From Cephalopachus bancanus (taxonomy: Eukaryota > Chordata > Mammalia > Primates > Tarsiidae), in NCBI GenBank assembly GCA_027257055.1, contig JAPVLO010000083.1, forward strand, positions 1,736,001 to 1,800,000: a stretch of 64,000 nucleotides of DNA, in the 5' to 3' direction. This document shows positions 58,576-64,000 of the stretch, piece after piece. The notes under the pieces were generated by a model. The model was not told where the DNA came from and did no database searches. It was given only the letters and a program-made list of their open reading frames with translations. The stretch's first letter is position 1; each line of letters opens with the position of its first letter. The position numbers and the translations under genes were made by a program.

Positions 58576-58889
58576 TTATTTTTTAAACCTTGTGATCAAA
58601 AGAAAAACACATCTATGGTCCAAGTTTGGCTCACAGATCTAAAAATCCCTGATCTGAAATCATCATCTTTCTAAGTGTCTTTACTTTTCCTTCCTGATAT
58701 TAATGGATCATCATCTTATCAGTGTGATGTGGTTTATATTTTAACAGGCATTTGACTTGTAACTATGGTATGGAGCAATACTGAGCAGGCAAGACAGATA
58801 TTCCTTTTGGTATATGTATTTCCTTAACCACCTGAATTTAGACCATATGGCCAGAAGTTCCTGTCTCAGGACACGAGAGCAACTTTATG

Positions 58890-59020
58890 ATATTCACTAA
58901 TCATTTTAATACTATTGGCTAATATTTATTGACCTGTAACTTGATGTCTGACTTTGGATACATGTTTTAATATATTTTGTCAGATATAAGCCTCACAACC
59001 ATCTTGTCAGAATGCGCTAG
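58890..59020 (-). mobile_element. Possible MIR fragment
   Basis: ACTATTGGCTAATATTTATT and ATAAGCCTCACAACCATCTT resemble degraded antisense MIR. Confidence 0.5.
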
Positions 59021-59029
59021 ATGATGCTG

Positions 59030-59160
59030 GAGTAATCACCTCACAATCTCCATGACTTAACACAACCGAAGTTTATTTCTTACTCTTTCTAAGTGACAAG
59101 CACGGATCATCAAGGTGGCTCTGCTTATCTTTATCACTCAAAAATCCAAGCTGAAAGTTT
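59030..59160. repeat. Fragment related to the insert at 15036-15515
   Basis: CATGACTTAACACAACCGAA then GTTTATTTCTTACTC resembles the opening of the same old repeat class. Short and uncertain. Confidence 0.4.
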
Positions 59161-59249
59161 TAACTCAACAAGTGCATTCTGCCGTCGCTAAAGAAGGCAA
59201 GGCAAAACACAGACTGGCTCCTAAATCTTCTCTTCAAGAGAAACACATA

Positions 59250-59836
59250 CAAAGGGGGACCCAAAAAAACCTGGAATTATTTAATGGAGGGCAGGCCCCT
59301 TGTAGTACAGGCTTCCTTCACTGGGTAAGTGTTCTAGGAGCCCATAGACATCAGTGTACCAGCTAGCATTGCTGTGAGAGGCTATGCTTGGCTTCAGTGA
59401 TTTTTTTTTTTTTTTGGAGATTCTTTCAATGCATTTGCCCATTTCATGATGGGTAATTTACACGAACAAACTACCTTCACTACTCTGAGTGTTCAGTGTT
59501 TTTTGAGCGACCCATAAGCCCTATCTCTTCTGTATTAATTGAATCTCGCCCCAGGTGACTTTCTTTCTTTCTTTTTTTTTTTTTTTTGTGTCCTCAGATG
59601 AAAAAAGCTCCTCAAAGGGAAATGTTTTACCAGTGTGGAAGAGGTGAAACAAAAAATGGCAGAAGCACTAAAGGCATCAGAATTGATGAGCTCAAAAACT
59701 GTTTTGAACAGTGGAAAAAGCATCTCAGTAGGTATACTGCATCAGATGGAGAGTACTTTGAGGGTGACTGAAATGTAATCATGTAAGAATAAATACACAA
59801 TGTTTTATAAGTAAATTCCAGGGTTTGGGGGTCCGG
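59250..59836 (+). mobile_element. mariner deletion derivative, copy 3
   Basis: Left end CAAAGGGGGACCCAAAAAAA after TA (59248-59249). Right end AAATTCCAGGGTTTGGGGGT at about 59814-59833; the right-hand TA is not preserved. It is reversed relative to copies 1 and 2 and carries the transposase remnant on the plus strand. It also has a T-rich expansion at 59562-59587 absent from copy 2. Confidence 0.87.
59586..59771 (+). pseudogene. mariner transposase C-terminal remnant (copy 3)
   Basis: A 61-codon frame: PQREMFYQCGRGETKNGR, then IDELKNCFEQWKKHLSRYTA and SDGEYFEGD. The segment with the third catalytic aspartate, present in copies 1 and 2, is degraded here. The terminal YFEGD is intact. Inactive. 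Confidence 0.87.
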
Positions 59837-59869
59837 AACAGAGTGTAACTTCTGTTTACATTCGTCAAC

Positions 59870-61028
59870 CTTAATATTTACTTAAAAGAACAAATGCCTG
59901 AAAATACCATTGAGAAATAGAAGGAAAAGAAGAATAGTTAGAAGACTTGGGTTTTATCAAATATCAGAAGATCTCATAAAGCCTCTAAGAACAAATCAGG
60001 TATTTGCAGAGGAATAGACAGTAGATCCCAAAATATATGAGAATTTAACACATGATGAAAATGATGGTCCAATTCAGTGGGAAAGGTGGGTTGTTTTTAT
60101 ATGGTATAGAAAAATCAACTTGAAATTATATACAAAACTTCAGATAAGTTAAAGACTTAGCCAAAAAAGAATAGACATTCTTCAAGAATGTACCTATATG
60201 AGGAACTCTCCATAACTAAGGGAATAAGCCTAGAAGCTATAAAGAAAAGATGTATAAATTTAGTTATATTAAAATATAGATATTTCAAGTTACCAAAAAA
60301 GACAAAAAAAGTTAAAAATATTGTAACACAGATGGAAAACACAAGATTAATAGATGAGCTCTTTCAACATAAACCCAAAATAAAAAGAAAATAGTCAACT
60401 TACAGAGGAGCAAAACCAAATGGCTTACAAATTTATGAAAAGACATTTAAACTCACTAGTGGGTTAGGGAAAGAGAAAAGAAAGTAACAAAAATGTTTAA
60501 GCCTATCAGTCTGGCAAAAATAAAAGGGTGATAATATCCGTTTGGTCTGGAGATAGAGGGAAAAGATGCTCTCATTATTGCTGGTGGAAATGAAAATTGT
60601 TACAATCCTTTTTGGAAAGCAATAGGGGAACCCTGATTAAAATTAGATAGCCATATCCTTTTGACTCAAAATTCAGACTTCTGGAAATCTGTCTCATAAA
60701 AATAAAAGACCCAGTACATAGATACATGCACAAGGTTGTTAATCACAGCACTGCTCAATGTAGCAGAAAACTGTAAACAAAGTAAATCATGGTACATCCA
60801 CAACATAGAAATAAAAATGAAGTAGAACTGGAAAAGTTGACTTGGAGGGATGCTCCTGAGGTATTTCCTCATGAAAATGAAAAATGTGGGAAAGGGGTAT
60901 AGGTATATAATATGCTTCTGTTTATTTTTTAGTGGACCCCAAAAACCTATGAATGGAAATATATAGAGATTTTATGTGCATATATGATTTTATAGAATTT
61001 TGTGAGCATGGATTAAAAATATGCAAAG
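59870..61028 (+). mobile_element. Old L1 (L1M-type) ORF2 and 3' end
   Basis: A-rich, with the sense pattern of decayed ORF2: ATTGCTGGTGGAAATGAAAA, TTCTGGAAATCTGTCTCATA, CAGCACTGCTCAATGTAGCA, CATGGTACATCCACAACATA, then a 3'-UTR. Frames are all broken. Confidence 0.78.
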
Positions 61029-61044
61029 ATATGTGCTAATTTTT

Positions 61045-61330
61045 TTCTTGAGCTGCAGTCTCACTGTCACCCAGCCTGGAGTGCAGTGACACACTCATGG
61101 CCACTGCAGTCTCGATCTGCTGGGCTCAGGTTATCCTTCTGCCTCAGCTTTCCAAGTAGCTGGAACTACAGACGTGCACCACTATGCCCGGATATATATA
61201 TTTTTTTAATTGTAGGGACGAGGTTTCGCCAAGTTGCTCAGGCTGATCTCAAACTCCTGGGCTCAGGCAATAGTCTTGCCTCGGCCTCCCAAAGTGTTGG
61301 GATTACAGGCTTGAGCCACCGCACCCGGCC
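61045..61330 (-). mobile_element. Alu, older member
   Basis: Antisense Alu with GAGCTGCAGTCTCACTGTC and ends GCCACCGCACCCGGCC. Target duplication GATATGTGCTAATTTT / GATACATGCTAATTTT at 61029-61044 and 61331-61346. Intermediate between AluJ and the young subfamily. Confidence 0.94.
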
Positions 61331-61771
61331 GATACATGCTAATTTTATAGCCTGGGTGATGGCAGTGGTGGAAGAAGCAGGGAAGGAGTTGAGGAGGGAG
61401 GGGTTTTGCCAAAAAAGAAAAAGAGAAAATATAGTTTGCACAGAAAACTCCAACATCTATGCTATAATCCCATTTATTCATTAATGCAAAGGTCACATGA
61501 CTATGATTTGGGCTTTAGATTGAGGGAGGCCAATCACGTACCCCATCAAACACTAAGAAGGACTTAAACTGTGACTACCTAATGGCAGGTGCTTCCCAGA
61601 GGTCAATGGTATCCACTTATGCAGGCAAAGCTTCTCAGTGTTCGTGAACATGAACCAATTTGGCTGTGTATTTGTTAGATCTCCAAAGTTTATGGATCTA
61701 CAATCTACCAGACCCACTCTATCCCTACTCTTCAGGATCTTGTCAGAGAAAATAATAAAAACTCCCCTTTA
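61331..61771. other. Unassigned DNA between two Alus
   Basis: Nothing recognised. Confidence 0.5.
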
Positions 61772-61772
61772 T

Positions 61773-62057
61773 GGCCGGGCACAGTCGCTCATGCCTGTAA
61801 TCCCAGCACTTTAGGAGGCAGAGGCAAGAGGATTGCCTGAGTCCAAGAGTTTGAGACAAGCCCGGACAACTTGGCAAGACCTCGTCTCTATAATAAATCA
61901 AAAACTTAGCCAGGTGTGGTGGTGCATGCCTGTGGTTCCAGCTACTTGAAAGGCTGAGATGGAAGAATCACCTGAGCCCAACAGGTCGAGACTGCAGTAG
62001 TCACTGCACTCCAATCTGGGCAACAGAGTGAGACTCCAACTGAAAAAAAAAAAAAAA
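61773..62057 (+). mobile_element. Alu, intermediate subfamily
   Basis: Sense Alu GGCCGGGCACAGTCGCTCAT, keeping the ordinary CTCATGCCTGTAATCCC start but already having ATAATAAATCAAAAACTTAG and CCCAACAGGTCGAGACTG. It therefore looks transitional between AluJ and the young lineage-specific type. Confidence 0.93.
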
Positions 62058-62645
62058 CCAGCTGGCTAAGCACTATGCCAACTGCTTCAGTGTCCAAATA
62101 GGAGAATGACTTCATCACAGTTGTGTTACCTAGTGATTTTAATAATGATAATTGAGCTTGGGTTTACTTCTATTTGATAGACTGGCAACCCTATCTGGGC
62201 AAACGATTGTAGTGGGAGCTGAAGTACGTTTTGTGCTGGACTTTCTATAAGAATGCACCCATTTGTTTTGCAGCAAAGTGGGTTGGAGGAAGCTGTTGAA
62301 CCTGGTTGCAGCCTGAATGTTTTAAATAATAGTAGTCTTGCTATAGCTTCTAAGGAATTGCTTTTCTTTAATCATGGACTTTACCACCCCTGAAAACCTT
62401 TTTCAACCTCTTCACCTACATTGTAAGCACAGGAATCTTAACAATGAAGAAAGTCATTTTCAAAAGCTTGATGCATTAATCCTTAATGCAAGTAGCTGGG
62501 GGTCTCTCAGCTAACAACCTGGTTATCTCTTGGTTGACTCTCAAGACTGCCAAACATTGCAAAGTAGCGCAGAAGCCAGAAGAGGAGCTCATAGATTTCT
62601 GATTCCCATCTCTTAGCCTTTATTATGGATCTAAACTTCCAGCTC
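62058..62645. other. Unassigned DNA
   Basis: Nothing recognised. Confidence 0.5.
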
Positions 62646-62649
62646 TGTC

Positions 62650-62800
62650 AAGCTGGGACAGAGAGGGCATGTGACTGAGTCTGGTGCCAGCCCTGCAGTT
62701 CACACCCAATGACTTGAGGCAAGTCACTCTCACTCTCCACAGCCCAGTGTTCTCTTGCATTCTCCAACATATGATCTCAGAGAACCCTGTCCTTTTGCTT
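62650..62800 (+). mobile_element. Possible MIR fragment
   Basis: TTGAGGCAAGTCACTCTCAC with CCCAGTGTTCTCTTGCATTC resembles MIR in sense; decayed. Confidence 0.5.
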
Positions 62801-62849
62801 AATAGCACATATAAAAATTTGTAATTATATGCTTATATGTATGATTGCT

Positions 62850-62950
62850 TGTTTAATTGTCTCCTTCACTAAAGCATAATCTCTTTACAGACAGGGAGAA
62901 TATACTGTAACCCCCAACACCTAACACAGTGAATAGTAAGTACTCAAACC
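62850..62950 (+). mobile_element. L2 3' fragment
   Basis: TCTTTACAGACAGGGAGAAT, CCCCAACACCTAACACAGTG and AATAGTAAGTACTCAAAC are sense L2 end. Confidence 0.68.
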
Positions 62951-63185
62951 CAGTAAAGTGTACTGATTTGAAGTAAATGTATAAAATGAGAAAAATGGTT
63001 TCAAAGTATCCCACCAGCTCCAACAGTATGTAATTATCTGAATGCAAGAGGCTTTAATGCTTAAAATTAGACCGTAATTCTGTCCCTTTGCCCAAACGTC
63101 ATCCAGTCAATTAAATGTCTGAGTGAGGGTGGCTAGTCTACATAGTTACTCTGAAAAAACTGGTATTACTCATAGTCCCTGCTGA

Positions 63186-64000
63186 AGTTTGAGTGTGGTT
63201 TGTTTGGCCCCACAAAGTTTCATAGTGAAATTTGATCCCCATTGTTGGAGGAGAGACCTGGTGGGAGGTGTTTGGGTCAAGGGGGAGAATTCTTCATGAA
63301 TGCCTTAGTGCCATCCTCACGTTAAAGAGTGAGTTCTCCCTTATACTAGTTCCTGCAAGAGTTCCCTCTGAGAGCTGACTGTTTATTTTTTTTCCTCTTT
63401 TAATTTTTATTTAAAATTGTAGGGTACAATTCAGGGCTAGGTATACAAATATTCAGCATGCAGGTACCCTTTTCGATGAGGTGTGCCCCCACTTCCCTGG
63501 GCAGATATAGACTACTGTCAGTCCCACCTCCCCATCTCCCTATCCCCCTGCCCGCAGTTTCCTCCCACTTTCATTCCTTTTCTTATAGTAATACGGTAGT
63601 TGTTCAAGGTCCACTTATGAGTGAGAACATGTGATACTCAGCTCTTTGTTTCTGTGAGAGATCACTCAGTATTATAAACTCTAAGGCCATCCAGGTTGCT
63701 GTGAAGTTCATGATTTTGTTCCTCTTTATGGCTGTGTAGTATTCCATCGTGTACATGTACCACATTTTTTTATCCAGTCCTCTTTTGATGGGTAGCACGG
63801 TTGGTTCCATGTTCTTGCTATTGTGAACAATACTACGATAAACATACATGTGCAAGTATCTTCTTTATAGAGTGACCTGAATTCTTCCAGGTATTGTTTA
63901 AAAGGGTCTGGCACCTTCCCCCTTTCTCTTGTTTCCCCAAGATCATGTTGGTGTGTGATCTCTACTTGGTGGCTTCCTTTCATCTTCTGCCATGGGTGGA
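63186..64000 (+). mobile_element. MST-type MaLR LTR, split by a young L1, runs off the window
   Basis: 63186-63385: GAAATTTGATCCCCATTGTT, GGAGGAGAGACCTGGTGGGA, GTGTTTGGGTCAAGGGGGAG, ATGCCTTAGTGCCATCCTCA. It resumes after the L1 at about 63891 with AAAAGGGTCTGGCACCTTCC and TGTGATCTCTACTTGG, still inside the LTR at the window end. An old primate/mammalian MaLR LTR; no viral gene is visible. Confidence 0.85.
63386..63890 (-). mobile_element. Young L1 3' end inserted in the LTR
   Basis: Antisense L1: T-rich start, GGGTACAATTCAGGGCTAGG, then the ORF2 C-terminus on the minus strand (GLDKKMWYMYTMEYYTAIKR, KIMNFTATWMALEFIILSDL). The 3'-UTR matches the L1 at 53967. Flanks GACTGTTTA (63377-63385) and GTATTGTTTA (63891-63900) look like a target duplication. 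Strongly 5' truncated; inactive. Confidence 0.9.

Noticed and set aside
58492..58674. 60-codon cysteine-valine repeat frame
   Set aside because: It is the translation of a GT microsatellite.
59250..59836. Full mariner gene
   Set aside because: Only the C-terminal part of the transposase is present; the element is about 590 bp.

Overview
This window is non-coding nuclear DNA from a primate. I see no supportable host protein-coding exon: every open frame is short, most cross repeats, and none shows a recognisable host domain with splice sites around it. The content is interspersed repeats: SINEs (Alu, MIR), LINEs (L1, L2), LTRs and DNA transposons. There is also a U6 snRNA retropseudogene and a nuclear copy of mitochondrial cytochrome b.

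Organism. 7SL-derived dimeric Alu elements mean a primate. Old copies look AluJ-like (for example 35078-35380, 40020-40332 and 47511-47811). Most fresh copies belong to a subfamily I do not know from human or Old World monkeys: they open GGCTCAGCCTGTAATCCC (no ACG before CCTG), carry CAATAAATCAAAAA in the middle, and have CCCAGCAGGTCGAGGCTG in the right arm. No AluS- or AluY-like copy was seen. A haplorrhine outside the monkeys and apes, that is a tarsier, is the best inference. It is not proven.

Layout. 1-4.2 kb: mostly unassigned, with a MER5A-like element. 4.2-11.3 kb: dense repeats, including two mariner deletion derivatives, several Alus, a Tigger-type element, MIRs, and a mosaic of NUMT plus locally copied segments. 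11.3-14.7 kb: unassigned, possibly with conserved non-coding sequence. 14.7-17.7 kb: two long ancient L2 copies. 19-25.7 kb: L1 remnants, a twin-primed L1, an Alu carrying a composite insert, a second Tc1/mariner-type element and an unidentified retroposon. 25.7-34.7 kb: mostly unassigned DNA with a few old elements and the U6 pseudogene. 34.7-41.5 kb: Alu-rich. 41.5-45.8 kb: an LTR, a possible conserved block and an Alu inside a GA array. 45.8-54.3 kb: L2, MIR, MER5A, a hAT element, a second copy of the unidentified retroposon, and an L1 with a probable 3' transduction. 54.3-57.9 kb: unassigned, possibly conserved. 57.9-64 kb: MER2, a GT array, a third mariner copy, old L1, two Alus and an MST-type LTR broken by a younger L1.

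The most interesting signals are three copies of one internally deleted mariner that share the same architecture, a separate deleted Tc1/mariner-type element, two copies of an unidentified polyadenylated retroposon, and two mosaic loci where DNA from about 1.6 kb away has been copied into place. Family names come from memory of consensus sequences, so subfamily names are tentative. Where target-site duplications (TSDs) are quoted they were read directly.
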